From JAHEJE01 sp965216335 (GTDB lineage: Bacteria > Pseudomonadota > Alphaproteobacteria > Rhizobiales > Aestuariivirgaceae): 64,000 bases of DNA. Position 1 is the first letter of the stretch. Each line of letters opens with the position of its first letter. Of this stretch, positions 52,602 to 62,037 are shown piece after piece. The position numbers and the translations under genes were made by a program. The notes under the pieces were generated by a model that worked only from the letters and a program-made list of their open reading frames with translations, was not told the origin of the DNA and did no database searches. Where the stretch lies: NCBI GenBank assembly GCA_965216335.1, contig OZ244154.1, positions 3,410,001 through 3,474,000 of the forward strand. Direction: 5' to 3'.

Positions 52602-55600
52602 TCACACCACCGTAATCGTCGAGGTATCGACGTCGGTATACCGGTAGGTGATCACCGTGCCGACGCTGACGCCCTCGAGCACGGCGATGGTTGAGAAGGG
52701 GGCGGAGCCGGAGGCGCCGTCGGGGTCGGCGGTGACGATGGCGTTGCCGGCGCCATCGCTGGTGGCGCGGACATACTCGTTGTCGTTGAAGCCGGGGTCG
52801 AGGCCGCTTGAATCGAGCAGCGAACCGAGATCGAGCTGGTCCTCGCTGGCCAGGAAGTCGGTGATCACGTCGACACCGATTTCTCCGGGCAGGAACACGA
52901 ACAGGTCCACACCGTCACCGCCGGTCAGCGTATCGGAACCGCTGCCGCCGCTTAGACGGTCTATGCCATCGCCGCCGAGCAGCTCGTCAGTGTTGGTTCC
53001 ACCCAGGAGCAGGTCGTTGCCGGCCCCGCCGTCCAGCACCAGCAGGCTCGCATCGTTGCCGGTGAGGGTGTCGCTGCCGTCCAATCCGTGGATGACGTCC
53101 CGAAAGCCGCCGCCGCCGTCGATGAAGTTGTTGCCGGTGTTGCCGAAGATGATCTCGCCATAGATGCCCTGGTTCAGGCCGGTATCGCTGTTGCCGGCCA
53201 GCGTCACCGGATCGGTGAGGAACGCCCGGCTGATGCTTCCGTCTGCTGACCAGAAGGCATTGTTCGCCGTGTCGGCTTCGTAGGAATCAACAGCCCCGAA
53301 GCCGAAAAAGAAGCTGCTGATGACGACGAAGCCGCCGGTCGCGAACTGGTAGGTATCATCCGGCGTGACCCCGACGTTGAGCGCCCCCCCGCTCGGATCC
53401 CAGGTGTAATGCAGATCGAAATATGGCCCGCCGGTGATCTCGATACTGTCATTGCCCGGATTGAGGCTTTCATCCGCGATCGTGTCGATACCATCGCCTG
53501 CGGCCCACTGGTAGGTGTCGTCGCCGACCCCGCCATTCAGGAAGTCGTTCCCCTGGCCGCCGATCACCACATCGTTGCCGGCATTGCCGAACACCTCGTC
53601 ATTGCCGGCAAGGGCATCGATCAGGTCGTTTGCAGCAGTGCCCACGACCGCACCGGCGCTGATGTCGTCGAACGGCGTGCCGAGGATGTTCGGTGTCACG
53701 CTGAGGATGAAGGTGTCGGTGACCGACAACCCGCCCAGATCGGTAGCGGTGATCTCGATGGTCAGGTCGCCGCCGTCCAGGTTGGTCGGCGTCCCCGACA
53801 GCGTCGTGCCGCTGAAGCTGAGCCAGGCGGGAAGCGGCGCACCACCGGCCAATTGTGCGCTGTAGCTGAGGACATCGCCGCTATCGACGTCGAAGAACGT
53901 CGTGGCCAGCGAGAACGTGTAGGCGCTGTTGACCGCGATGCTCTGGTCGGGGCTCGGGTCGACCACAACCGGCGCGTCATTGACGCCGATAACGGTCACG
54001 GTGACGTTTGCCGTGCTGGTCTCGCCCGACGGATCGGCAATCGTGTAGTTGAAGGTTTCGTTCGCCGTCTGGCCCTCCGCCAGGCTGAAAAACGCATCCT
54101 GGGGATCGAAGATGAAGGTCCCGTCCTGCATCAGCGTGACAATGGCCCCTGACGGCAGCGTCAGCGGTCCGTTCACCGCACCGGGCAGTCCGTTGACGGC
54201 CACGACGCGCAAGGCATCGCCGTCAGCGTCGCTGTCCGCGCCGTTGCCGTTATCGGCGAACAGATCGCCGGTGGTGATACCGCTCTGTGCGGCTGTCACA
54301 AGATCCGGCTCAGCCAGCGGCGGGTCGTTGACCGGGTTGACGGTGACCGAAACCGTGCCGGTGTCGGAGGCCACGCCGTCGGACACCTGATAGGTGATGG
54401 TGTCGGTGCCGCTGAAATCGGCATCCGGCACGTAATCGAGGGTACCGTCGGCATTGATGAACACGGTGCCGTTGGCAGCACTTGCCGAGGTGACCGTCAG
54501 AACATCGCCCTCGGCATCGCTGTCATTGGCCAGAACCGGTATGTTGGTCAGCGTGGTGTCTTCATCGGTCACCGCGGTGTCGTCGGCGGCGACCGGCGGA
54601 TCGTTGACCGGGTTGACGGTGACGGTCACGGTTCCGGTGTCGGAGGCCACGCCGTCGGACACCTGATAGGTTATGGTGTCGGTGCCGCTGAAATCGGCAT
54701 CCGGCACGTAATCCAGGGTGCCGTCGGCGTTGATGAACACGGTGCCGTTGGCCGCACTTGCCGAGGCGACGGTCAGCGCATCGCCGTCGATGTCGGTATC
54801 GTTCGCGAGGACCGGTATGTTGGTCAGCGTGGTGTCTTCATCGGTCACCGCGGTGTCGTCGGCGGCGACCGGCGGATCGTTGACCGGGTTGACGGTGACG
54901 GTCACGGTTCCGGTGTCGGAGGCCACGCCGTCGGACACCTGATAGGTGATGGTGTCGGTGCCGCTGAAGTCGGCGTCCGGCACGTAATCGAGGGTGCCGT
55001 CGGCATTGATGAACACGGTGCCGTTGGCCGCGCTTGCCGATGCGACGGTCAGCGCATCGCCGTCGATGTCGGTATCGTTCGCGAGGACCGGTATGTTGGT
55101 CAGCGTGGTGTCTTCATCGGTCACCGCGGTATCGTCGGTCGCAATCGGCGGATCGTTGACCGGGTTGACGGTGACGGTCACGGTTCCGGTGTCGGAGGCC
55201 ACGCCGTCGGACACCTGATAGGTGATGGTGTCGGTGCCGCTGAAGTCGGCGTCCGGCACGTAATCGAGGGTGCCGTCGGCATTGATGAACACGGTGCCGT
55301 TGGCCGCACTTGCCGAGGCGACGGTCAGCGCATCGCCGTCGATGTCGCTGTCATTGGCGAGAACCGCAATGGCCGACAGTGGCGCGTCCTCATCGGTCAC
55401 TGCGGTGTCGTTGCCGGCCACCGGCGCATCGTTGACCGGGGTGATGGTGATCGGCAGGAAGTCGTGAGCGCTCTCCTGGCCGTTCGATGCGGTGATCGAG
55501 AACCCCGCATCGCCGTTATTGTCCGGCGTCGGGTCGTAGGTGACCTGGGCGATCAGCATGTTGACCGCCTCCAGGCTGCCGGCAAACACCACGATGTCGT

Positions 55601-57116
55601 CATCGACACCGTCGCCGATCAGGAACTGAAGCCCAAGCGCCTGAGCCGCGCTGATGGCAGCGGCCGGGAAGGTCAGCGTCGACTGAGCCACCATCTCGAC
55701 TTCGACAAACGATCCCGGATCATCGATGACGCTCAGGCCCGACAGCACGATGGAACTGTCCTCGGCGATCGTCGCCGGTCCGGGCATGTTGAGGCCGAGA
55801 CCGATGCCGCTGCCTGAGACCGGCAAGAGCGGGTCGGAGGGAAGATCAAACCCGGACGGCGTGCCGCCGGCGCCGCTAAACCCGGAATCGCTCAGCAATG
55901 GCGTGGCGGACGGACCCGCGCCGCCGAACTGCGACGATCCCAGCGTTGCAAGACCGCGGCCGGCCGGCGTGCCGATCAGTCCGCTGGCCGTCGTCGTCAG
56001 GATATCCTCCTGGAACGCCTCGGCGATGCGCTGATCACCGCTGAAGCCGCTTGACGGGAACAGCAGCCCGCTCGGCGCCGAAGCCTCCTGCTGGCCCTCG
56101 CCGCCGCCCGGCTGCTGGTCGTCGTCCGGCCGGCCGCGGCCGCCGGGAATGTTGTTCAGGAGTTCCTGGATAAGCGGCTGGGCGCTGATGAAGGAATCGG
56201 TCAGTTGCTGTTGCAGGATCTGGTCGTTGGCGACTTCGCCGGCCGTCTTCTGCACGATCTGCGGTGCGGCGCCGACACCGGCAATGACGACCTTGATGTT
56301 CGGGTCGTCGACCGTGGCGAGCCGCGGGCCACCGTTCAGGCCGAAAACGCCGTATGTGCCGACGATTTCGGTCACCGGATCGCGGACAATCGAAAACTCA
56401 ACCACCCCGGACCGCGACGCGAACACCGTCGGGCTGGTGCCGCGAATACCGAGCGCGGCGACCGGCGTGTTGACATCCATCTCGCCGGTCTTGGCGACCG
56501 CCCCGGCGACGAACACGAAGCTGCCTTCGACGATCGAGAACAGCATTTTGTTGACCGAACTGTTCGGGTCGTAGACGAATTCGTTCAACACCATGCGGGC
56601 GTCTTCGCCGACATTGAACACCGTGCCGTCGGAAAATGTGATGGCCAGCGCCGAGCCGGCCCCGGTCTGCACCACGTCGCCGCTGAACACCGGGCTGCCG
56701 TCGGCCAGCTGCACGCTGGTACCGTCGGCGCGGGTCGCCGAAGTCGTGCCTGTCGCAACGATCACCTGGCCGATCTGGGTGCCGCCGCCGGCATCGTTCT
56801 GTGTCGCCTGGGCATATTGGCCAGGTGCCAGGGGACCGGCCAGGATGTCGACCGTGTCGCCGCTCAGAACGGCACCATTGTCCGCCACCAGGTCGGCCCG
56901 TTCGGCACCGGAAAAATAGTTGGCAATCGTCAGGCTCGTGCCATCGCCGCCGGTCAGCTCCAGATCGCTGCCGTTGCGCGCGAAATCCGCGTTGAACAGG
57001 AATTGACCGTCGCCAACAGAAACGCTCGCGGCAGACGGCTCTGCCACGATGTTGGGGCCTCCGGTCTCGAACTCACCGGTCAGGCTATTCGGAGTTGAAT
57101 CCGTTGGCGCTGACAT
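52602..57116 (-). CDS. large secreted RTX adhesin with FecR-like N-terminus and tandem Ig/cadherin-like repeats
   Basis: 1504 residues from MSAPTDSTPNSLTGEFE (a TTG 13 codons earlier is possible). The N-terminal part (to about 110) resembles a retention module. A FecR-like domain follows (about 110-240, with LADGSPVFSGDVVQTGAGSA and VGEDARMVLNEFVYD). Four 92-residue Ig/cadherin-like repeats (about 563-930, VNDPPxAxDDTAVTDEDT) come next, then two more Ig-like domains. RTX calcium repeats follow (about 1160-1195 GNDEVFGNAGNDVVIGG; about 1350-1410 GGAGNDLLLGG). The C-terminus is of the VCA0849 type I secretion class (VDVITDFLASEDQLDL). It should be exported by a T1SS encoded elsewhere and mediate surface or biofilm attachment. 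Confidence 0.88.
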   Translation of the reverse strand: MSAPTDSTPNSLTGEFETGGPNIVAEPSAASVSVGDGQFLFNADFARNGSDLELTGGDGTSLTIANYFSGAERADLVADNGAVLSGDTVDILAGPLAPGQYAQATQNDAGGGTQIGQVIVATGTTSATRADGTSVQLADGSPVFSGDVVQTGAGSALAITFSDGTVFNVGEDARMVLNEFVYDPNSSVNKMLFSIVEGSFVFVAGAVAKTGEMDVNTPVAALGIRGTSPTVFASRSGVVEFSIVRDPVTEIVGTYGVFGLNGGPRLATVDDPNIKVVIAGVGAAPQIVQKTAGEVANDQILQQQLTDSFISAQPLIQELLNNIPGGRGRPDDDQQPGGGEGQQEASAPSGLLFPSSGFSGDQRIAEAFQEDILTTTASGLIGTPAGRGLATLGSSQFGGAGPSATPLLSDSGFSGAGGTPSGFDLPSDPLLPVSGSGIGLGLNMPGPATIAEDSSIVLSGLSVIDDPGSFVEVEMVAQSTLTFPAAAISAAQALGLQFLIGDGVDDDIVVFAGSLEAVNMLIAQVTYDPTPDNNGDAGFSITASNGQESAHDFLPITITPVNDAPVAGNDTAVTDEDAPLSAIAVLANDSDIDGDALTVASASAANGTVFINADGTLDYVPDADFSGTDTITYQVSDGVASDTGTVTVTVNPVNDPPIATDDTAVTDEDTTLTNIPVLANDTDIDGDALTVASASAANGTVFINADGTLDYVPDADFSGTDTITYQVSDGVASDTGTVTVTVNPVNDPPVAADDTAVTDEDTTLTNIPVLANDTDIDGDALTVASASAANGTVFINADGTLDYVPDADFSGTDTITYQVSDGVASDTGTVTVTVNPVNDPPVAADDTAVTDEDTTLTNIPVLANDSDAEGDVLTVTSASAANGTVFINADGTLDYVPDADFSGTDTITYQVSDGVASDTGTVSVTVNPVNDPPLAEPDLVTAAQSGITTGDLFADNGNGADSDADGDALRVVAVNGLPGAVNGPLTLPSGAIVTLMQDGTFIFDPQDAFFSLAEGQTANETFNYTIADPSGETSTANVTVTVIGVNDAPVVVDPSPDQSIAVNSAYTFSLATTFFDVDSGDVLSYSAQLAGGAPLPAWLSFSGTTLSGTPTNLDGGDLTIEITATDLGGLSVTDTFILSVTPNILGTPFDDISAGAVVGTAANDLIDALAGNDEVFGNAGNDVVIGGQGNDFLNGGVGDDTYQWAAGDGIDTIADESLNPGNDSIEITGGPYFDLHYTWDPSGGALNVGVTPDDTYQFATGGFVVISSFFFGFGAVDSYEADTANNAFWSADGSISRAFLTDPVTLAGNSDTGLNQGIYGEIIFGNTGNNFIDGGGGFRDVIHGLDGSDTLTGNDASLLVLDGGAGNDLLLGGTNTDELLGGDGIDRLSGGSGSDTLTGGDGVDLFVFLPGEIGVDVITDFLASEDQLDLGSLLDSSGLDPGFNDNEYVRATSDGAGNAIVTADPDGASGSAPFSTIAVLEGVSVGTVITYRYTDVDTSTITVV
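54325..55428 (-). repeat. four 276-bp in-frame tandem repeats in the adhesin gene
   Basis: TCGTTGACCGGGTTGACGGT recurs at 54325, 54601, 54877 and 55153, and as a diverged copy at 55429, exactly 276 bp apart. Units encode 92-residue Ig/cadherin-like domains and are nearly identical in DNA, so expansion or contraction by recombination is expected. Confidence 0.92.
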
Positions 57117-57209
57117 GTCTCGTTTCTGCACATTGGCCGTGGCCGTTGTCAACAAATCCTGACCGCTCGGGCGATCTTCGTGTCCGACTGTTGCCGGGCG
57201 GTGACATTA

Positions 57210-57329
57210 GGGTCAGGACTCGTCATCTAATACCATTCTGCGCGGCGGATTTACCCTTTGAGCCTATCGCACTCAAGAGACGAACCCTCGCTGGCAAACA
57301 GAATGGCATTAGATGATGAGTCCTGACCC
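57210..57329. repeat. 120-bp element bounded by 31-bp near-perfect inverted repeats
   Basis: Left arm 57210-57240 begins GGGTCAGGACTCGTCATC and ends CCATTCTG; the right arm 57299-57329 is its inverted copy with 29 of 31 bases identical. The 58-bp centre is not repetitive. It lies between the adhesin and MocR genes. Terminal inverted repeats of this length suggest a MITE or the remains of an insertion sequence; no clear target duplication was seen. Confidence 0.8.
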
Positions 57330-57343
57330 TCGGGCAATATCGC

Positions 57344-58822
57344 CTATCGTCGCGGCATCTCGTGCATGACTTGTGCCAGCAGCTTCACACCCGGTTCGAT
57401 CTTGTCGTCCTCGATTGACGAGAATGCCAGGCGGAAGTGGTTGCGCGGGCGTGGCCGGGCGCCGAAGTAGATCTTGCCCGGTTCGATGAGGATACCGTCG
57501 GCACGGGCCCGGTCCGCGAGGTCGTCGCAGTCCATGCCATCCGGTCCCTCGACCCAGAAGCTCGTACCGCCGAAGCTGGGATAGCTGGAAGAATGCGGCA
57601 TGTGCCGTTCAAGCGCCGCCCCCATGATTTCCCAGCGCGCCCGGTAGGCCCGGTGCAGGCGGCGGATCAGCGTGTCGTGGTGGCCGAGCGACAGGAACAG
57701 CGCCGCCGTGCGCTGATTGTTGTTGGGCGCGTGCCGCACCATCAGCCGGCGCAGCGCCCGGGCCTGCTCGATGAGCTCCTTTGGACCGACCATGAAACCC
57801 AGCCTGAGGCCAGGGAACAGCGTTTTCGACAGGCTGCCCACGTAGACAACCCGCCCGTTGTCATCGAGCGACTTCAAGGCCGGGCAGGGTTCGTTGACGT
57901 AGTTGGTCTCGAACTCGTAGTCGTCCTCCAGGATCACGAAGTCGTGCCGGGCGGCCAGTTGCAACAACTCCAGCCGCCGCTCCAGCGGCATGGTCACCAT
58001 GGTCGGAAACTGGTGGCTGGGGGTGACGAACACCACGTCGCTGCGGGTCAGCTCGTCGTTGATGGTGATGCCGCCGCCGTCGACCGGGATCAGTGAGACA
58101 TGCGGTGTCTTGAGCTGGAAATTGTTGCGCACATCGGGAAAACCCGGTTCCTCGATCGCCGTGCGCGTGCGGCTTGAGACCAGCAGGCTGGTCAGCAGGT
58201 AGAGCGCGTTCTGCGCCCCGAGCGTGATCAGGATTTCGTCGTCGCTGGCCATGATGCCGCGCCGCGGCAGGATGCGCCGGCGGATCTGCTCGACCAGCAG
58301 CGGGTCATCGTGGGCCGACGTATCATTGGTCCAGGCCCCGAACCAGCGTTTTCCCAGAGCCTGACGGGCGCAATCGCGCCATTCGGCGAGCGGAAACAGG
58401 TTGTGGTCGACCTGGCCATAGATGAACGGATAGGTGTAATTTTGCCAGTCGAGCGGCTTGGTGATGTTTTCCTGGTCGGCCGGCCGGTTGACCATCCGGG
58501 CCGCCCAGTCCGGCGCCTGTCCGCCGCTCCGGGACCGTTGCGGCGCCTCGCCCTGGCCGGCGGATGTCGCTATCGCCTTTTCGCTGACGTAGTAGCCCGA
58601 GCGCTCGCGGGCCGCCAGATAACCGTCGTCCAGCATGCCCTGGTAGGCCAGCACCACCGTATTGCGCGAAACCCCGAGCATCTTGGCCATTTTTCGCGTC
58701 GACGGGATGGGGTCCTCACGCTGCAGCTGGCCATCGAGAATGGCGGCCACCAGCGCCTTGCGGATCTGCGACTGCAGGGTCGAATAGTCATCCCGCTCGA
58801 TCTGGACCAGCCAGTCTCTCAC
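57344..58822 (-). CDS. MocR/GabR-type regulator (GntR HTH fused to aminotransferase-like domain)
   Basis: 492 residues. Residues about 10-80 are a GntR winged helix (YSTLQSQIRKALVAAILDGQL, IPSTRKMAKMLGVSRNTVVLAYQ). Residues about 120-490 form a class I aminotransferase fold with LGAQNALYLLTSLLV, PSHQFPTMVTMPLERRLELL, EDDYEFE and the PLP lysine in YVGSLSKTLFPGLRLG. Such proteins sense PLP or amine-PLP adducts. Divergent from the omega-aminotransferase at 59031, which it most likely controls. Confidence 0.92.
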   Translation of the reverse strand: MRDWLVQIERDDYSTLQSQIRKALVAAILDGQLQREDPIPSTRKMAKMLGVSRNTVVLAYQGMLDDGYLAARERSGYYVSEKAIATSAGQGEAPQRSRSGGQAPDWAARMVNRPADQENITKPLDWQNYTYPFIYGQVDHNLFPLAEWRDCARQALGKRWFGAWTNDTSAHDDPLLVEQIRRRILPRRGIMASDDEILITLGAQNALYLLTSLLVSSRTRTAIEEPGFPDVRNNFQLKTPHVSLIPVDGGGITINDELTRSDVVFVTPSHQFPTMVTMPLERRLELLQLAARHDFVILEDDYEFETNYVNEPCPALKSLDDNGRVVYVGSLSKTLFPGLRLGFMVGPKELIEQARALRRLMVRHAPNNNQRTAALFLSLGHHDTLIRRLHRAYRARWEIMGAALERHMPHSSSYPSFGGTSFWVEGPDGMDCDDLADRARADGILIEPGKIYFGARPRPRNHFRLAFSSIEDDKIEPGVKLLAQVMHEMPRR

Positions 58823-59030
58823 TCCACATGTCCTCTTGCAGTTTCCTGGCGGCCGCCCCGCTGGCCCGGGGGAACAATCCCTTCTGGCTCTATCTTAGGG
58901 CCAAACTCACCCCTAGAGTCAAAGACAATCAGGCCAGCCGGCATTTTATCGTGACGGACCGGCAAGGAATGGCTAGGGTTTCTGCGTCGCGGCCACGGGC
59001 GGCGGGCAGATAAAGTCAGGGATCAAGAAC

Positions 59031-60362
59031 ATGAACGCTTCAGTCACCAGTTTCACGCCGAACAGCCTCGAGGCGCATTGGATGCCCTTCACCGCCAACA
59101 AGGCGTTCAAGGAAGACCCGCGCCTGCTGGTCAAGTCGGAAGGCGTCTACGCCTGGAACCACCACGGCGACCAGGTGATCGACGGCTCCTCCGGCCTGTT
59201 CTGCACGCCCGCCGGCCATGGCCGCCGCGAGATCGCCGATGCCGTGCACCAGGCGTTGCTGAGCAATGACTATGTGGCGCCGTTCGGCCTCGGCCAGCCG
59301 ACCTCGTTCGCCCTGGCCCAGAAGGTCGCCAACATCCTGCCGGATGGCTTCAATCACGTGTTCTTCACCAATTCCGGTTCGGAATCGATCGACACCGCGC
59401 TGAAGATCTGCATGGCCTACCACCGCGCCCGCGGCGACGGCCAGCGCACCCGCTTCGTGTCGCGCGAGCGCGCCTATCACGGCGTCAATATCGGCGGCGT
59501 ATCGCTGTCCGGCATGGTCCGCAACCGCGAGACCTTCTCCGGCGTCATGCCCAACGTCGTGTGCATGCGCCACACCTGGACCGAGGAAAACCGCTTCACC
59601 CGCGGCCAGCCGGAAACCGGCGCCGAACTGGCCGAAGACCTGCAGCGCATGGTCGAGACCTATGGCGGCACGACCATCGCCGCGTGCTTCGTCGAGCCGA
59701 TTGCCGGCTCCACCGGCTGTCTGGTTCCCCCGAAAGGCTATCTGGAGCGGTTGCGCGAAATCTGCGACGCCAACGGCATTCTGCTGGTGTTCGACGAGGT
59801 CATCACCGGTTTCGGCCGGCTCGGCGCACCGTTCGCCTCGCAGGCCTTCGGCGTCACGCCCGACATCATCACCATGGCCAAGGCCCTGACCAACGGCTGC
59901 CAGCCGATGGGTGCGGTGGGTGTCAATGACGACATCTACGATACCGTCGTCGGCGGCGGACCGGGCGGCATCGAGCTGTTCCACGGCTACACCTATTCCG
60001 GCCACCCCGGCGCCTGTGCCGCGGGCCTGGCGACCCAGCAGATCTATGAGGACGAAGGCCTGTTCGACCGCGCCAACGACTTGAGCGAGTACTTCCAGGA
60101 TGCCATCTGGACGCTGAAGGACCTGGACATCGTCACCGACATCCGCGCCTACGGCTTGTTGGCCGGCATCGACGTCGCCGCCAACGGCGCGCCCGGCGTG
60201 CGCGGTGCATCCACCCAGATCCGCCTGTTCAAGAACGGCATGCACGTCAAGTTCACCGGCGACTGCGGCATCGTCGCCCCGCCCTTCGTCAGCGAGAAGA
60301 GTCACATCGACGAAATGGTCGACAAGCTGCGCACGACGCTGGAACAGGAAATGGCGGCGTAG
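59031..60362 (+). CDS. class III omega-aminotransferase, beta-alanine:pyruvate type
   Basis: 443 residues. The N-terminus SLEAHWMPFTANKAFKEDPR and SGLFCTPAGHGRREI match the beta-alanine--pyruvate (omega-amino acid) aminotransferase group. FTNSGSESIDTALKICMAYH, CFVEPIAGSTGCLVPP, LVFDEVITGFGRLG and the PLP lysine in MAKALTNGCQPMG are intact. It converts beta-alanine or similar amines to semialdehydes with pyruvate. Regulated in all likelihood by the divergent MocR protein. Confidence 0.87.
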   Translation: MNASVTSFTPNSLEAHWMPFTANKAFKEDPRLLVKSEGVYAWNHHGDQVIDGSSGLFCTPAGHGRREIADAVHQALLSNDYVAPFGLGQPTSFALAQKVANILPDGFNHVFFTNSGSESIDTALKICMAYHRARGDGQRTRFVSRERAYHGVNIGGVSLSGMVRNRETFSGVMPNVVCMRHTWTEENRFTRGQPETGAELAEDLQRMVETYGGTTIAACFVEPIAGSTGCLVPPKGYLERLREICDANGILLVFDEVITGFGRLGAPFASQAFGVTPDIITMAKALTNGCQPMGAVGVNDDIYDTVVGGGPGGIELFHGYTYSGHPGACAAGLATQQIYEDEGLFDRANDLSEYFQDAIWTLKDLDIVTDIRAYGLLAGIDVAANGAPGVRGASTQIRLFKNGMHVKFTGDCGIVAPPFVSEKSHIDEMVDKLRTTLEQEMAA

Positions 60363-60498
60363 GTCAGATTCACCAATGTCATCCCGGAACGACCGGTAGG
60401 TCTTATCCGGGACCTCTGGACATCTTCACAAGGCACAAAGACCCCGGCGCGCGCTGCGCTTGGCCGGGATGAAACCGTCGTGGGCGGCTTGCGCCGCT

Positions 60499-60634
60499 TC
60501 CCCTCCCCCTTACGGGGAGGGGTCAGCGGTGGGGTAGGGCGCAAACGGAATTGCAAGGCGTCGCCATTTCTCAACGCCGTTCCCCACCCGGTCATAGCGT
60601 GCGCAATGCCCGGCCTCCCGACAAGGGGGAGGGT
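60499..60634. repeat. type B inverted-repeat intergenic element, copy 3
   Basis: Begins TCCCCTCCCCCTTACGGGGA and GGGGTCAGCGGTGGGGTAGG. The right part CCCCACCCGG...CATAGCGTGCGCAATG...CCGACAAGGGGGAGGG is the inverted relative. It resembles copies 1 and 2 but with a more diverged left arm. Confidence 0.75.
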
Positions 60635-60648
60635 TTGAATTCTGCAGT

Positions 60649-60668
60649 ATATAAAGCAATCTTTATAT
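60649..60668. promoter_or_regulatory. perfect palindromic operator upstream of bmt
   Basis: ATATAAAG CAAT CTTTATAT, eight-base arms, 41 bp before the bmt ATG, in an otherwise GC-rich region. The form resembles the motif I recall for SahR, the ArsR-type S-adenosylhomocysteine sensor controlling methionine-cycle genes in Proteobacteria. The regulator is inferred; the palindrome is directly visible. Confidence 0.7.
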
Positions 60669-60709
60669 GTTATGGTGTGCGCAACCCTGAACATTAGGAG
60701 CGCGCGCAT

Positions 60710-61735
60710 ATGTCCCGAGCTGACTTTCACGACCTGCTTGCCGAGCGCGATTGGCTGCTTGCCGATGGCGCGACCGGCACCAGCCTGTTTGCCATGGGGC
60801 TGCAGTCGGGCGATGCACCGGAGCTTTGGAATGTCGATCATCCCGACCGGGTCCATGCCCTGCATCAGGGGTTCATCGACGCCGGAGCCGACATCGTTCT
60901 GACCAACACCTTCGGGGGCAGCGCCTACCGGCTGAAGCTGCACAACGCCCAGGACCGGGTGCATGAGCTCAACAAGGCCGGCGCCGAGCTGGCCCGCCAG
61001 CGCGCCGATGCGGCCGCGCGCCCGGTGCTGGTCGCAGGCTCCATGGGGCCGACCGGAGAGATCTTCGCGCCCGTCGGCAGCCTGTCGCACGAGGACGGTG
61101 CCGCCGCTTTTGCCGAACAGGCCAGGGCGCTCCAGGAGGGCGGGGCCGATCTGTTGTGGATCGAGACGATCTCGTCCGAGGAGGAATTGCGCGCCGCCGT
61201 GGAGGGCGCATCGGCCACCGGCCTGCCGGTGGTCACCACCATGAGTTTCGACACCAACGGCCGCACCATGATGGGCATCACCCCGGCGGCGTTCGGATCA
61301 CTGGCCGCAACATTGCCGCAGCCGCCTGACGCCATCGGTGCCAACTGCGGCACCGGCGCAGCGGAACTCGTCGCCACCGTGCTCGGGATCACCGAGGCCC
61401 GCCCCGATGCCGTCGTCGTCGCCAAGGGCAACTGCGGCATCCCGGAATATGTCGACGGCCACATCCACTATTCCGGCACCCCTGAACTGATGGCCGACTA
61501 TGCCCGCCTGGCGCGCGATGCCGGCGCAAGGATCATCGGCGGCTGCTGCGGCACGACCAATGAACACTTGAAGGCGATGCGTGAAAGCCTGGAAGCCTAC
61601 GGCGGCGGCGAGCGTCCCGAGATTGCCGAAGTCGAAGCCCGGCTCGGCGCCGTGTCGGCCCTCGCCCACGGCCACGATGCCGCCGCCGAAGCCGCCACCG
61701 GTGGCGGCAGGCGCGGCCGCAGACGGCGTGGTTGA
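60710..61735 (+). CDS. bmt: betaine--homocysteine S-methyltransferase
   Basis: 341 residues of the homocysteine S-methyltransferase family: LLADGATGTSLFAMGL, DIVLTNTFGGSAYRLKL, the zinc Cys in GANCGTGAAE, and the zinc Cys pair in IIGGCCGTTNEH. It transfers a methyl group from betaine to homocysteine, making methionine. A basic Arg/Gly tail (GGGRRGRRRRG) is unusual but could be non-conserved. The palindrome upstream suggests SAH-dependent control. Confidence 0.87.
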   Translation: MSRADFHDLLAERDWLLADGATGTSLFAMGLQSGDAPELWNVDHPDRVHALHQGFIDAGADIVLTNTFGGSAYRLKLHNAQDRVHELNKAGAELARQRADAAARPVLVAGSMGPTGEIFAPVGSLSHEDGAAAFAEQARALQEGGADLLWIETISSEEELRAAVEGASATGLPVVTTMSFDTNGRTMMGITPAAFGSLAATLPQPPDAIGANCGTGAAELVATVLGITEARPDAVVVAKGNCGIPEYVDGHIHYSGTPELMADYARLARDAGARIIGGCCGTTNEHLKAMRESLEAYGGGERPEIAEVEARLGAVSALAHGHDAAAEAATGGGRRGRRRRG

Positions 61736-61999
61736 TGTGGATTGTGAGTGAGTTGATTCAGAATGTGAAGTTTGCGAACCATTGAATAAATCTTGGTTCA
61801 AGCGGCAAACCCGCCAATGCCAGAGGTACATCTATGGGTACCAGTTTTGGTGATTCATTTTTTTCAGACATGTTGATAACACGCGGATTTTGAACAATTT
61901 TGAGCAGCCATCACTTTGCCCAAAATCTCAGCAAATCACGTGCTTAACCGTTTTGGCTCTTGCGTTGAAGTTTCGCTGCATGCGGTCGCACAATAGCGA

Positions 62000-62037
62000 T
62001 TGACACGAGTGGATCTATTATATAACCAAATGGTTAT
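62000..62037 (+). promoter_or_regulatory. promoter and ArsR-type operator
   Basis: TTGACA (62000-62005) and TATAAC (62021-62026, 15-bp spacing). The perfect palindrome ATAACC AAAT GGTTAT (62022-62037) overlaps the -10 and the first start codon. Its position is ideal for autorepression by the ArsR-family protein encoded here. Confidence 0.6.

Larger units (their letters stand above)
60363..60709. other. intergenic region upstream of bmt
   Basis: 347 bp. Near 60380-60475 is a short Rhizobiales-type repeat (CATCCCGGAACGACC...TATCCGGGACCTC). A type B inverted-repeat element follows (60499-60634). The AT-rich palindrome at 60649-60668 lies just before bmt. No gene seen. Confidence 0.6.

Noticed and set aside
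59031..60362. Omega-aminotransferase considered as taurine:pyruvate aminotransferase
   Set aside because: N-terminal SLEAHWMPFTAN pattern fits the beta-alanine:pyruvate group better.
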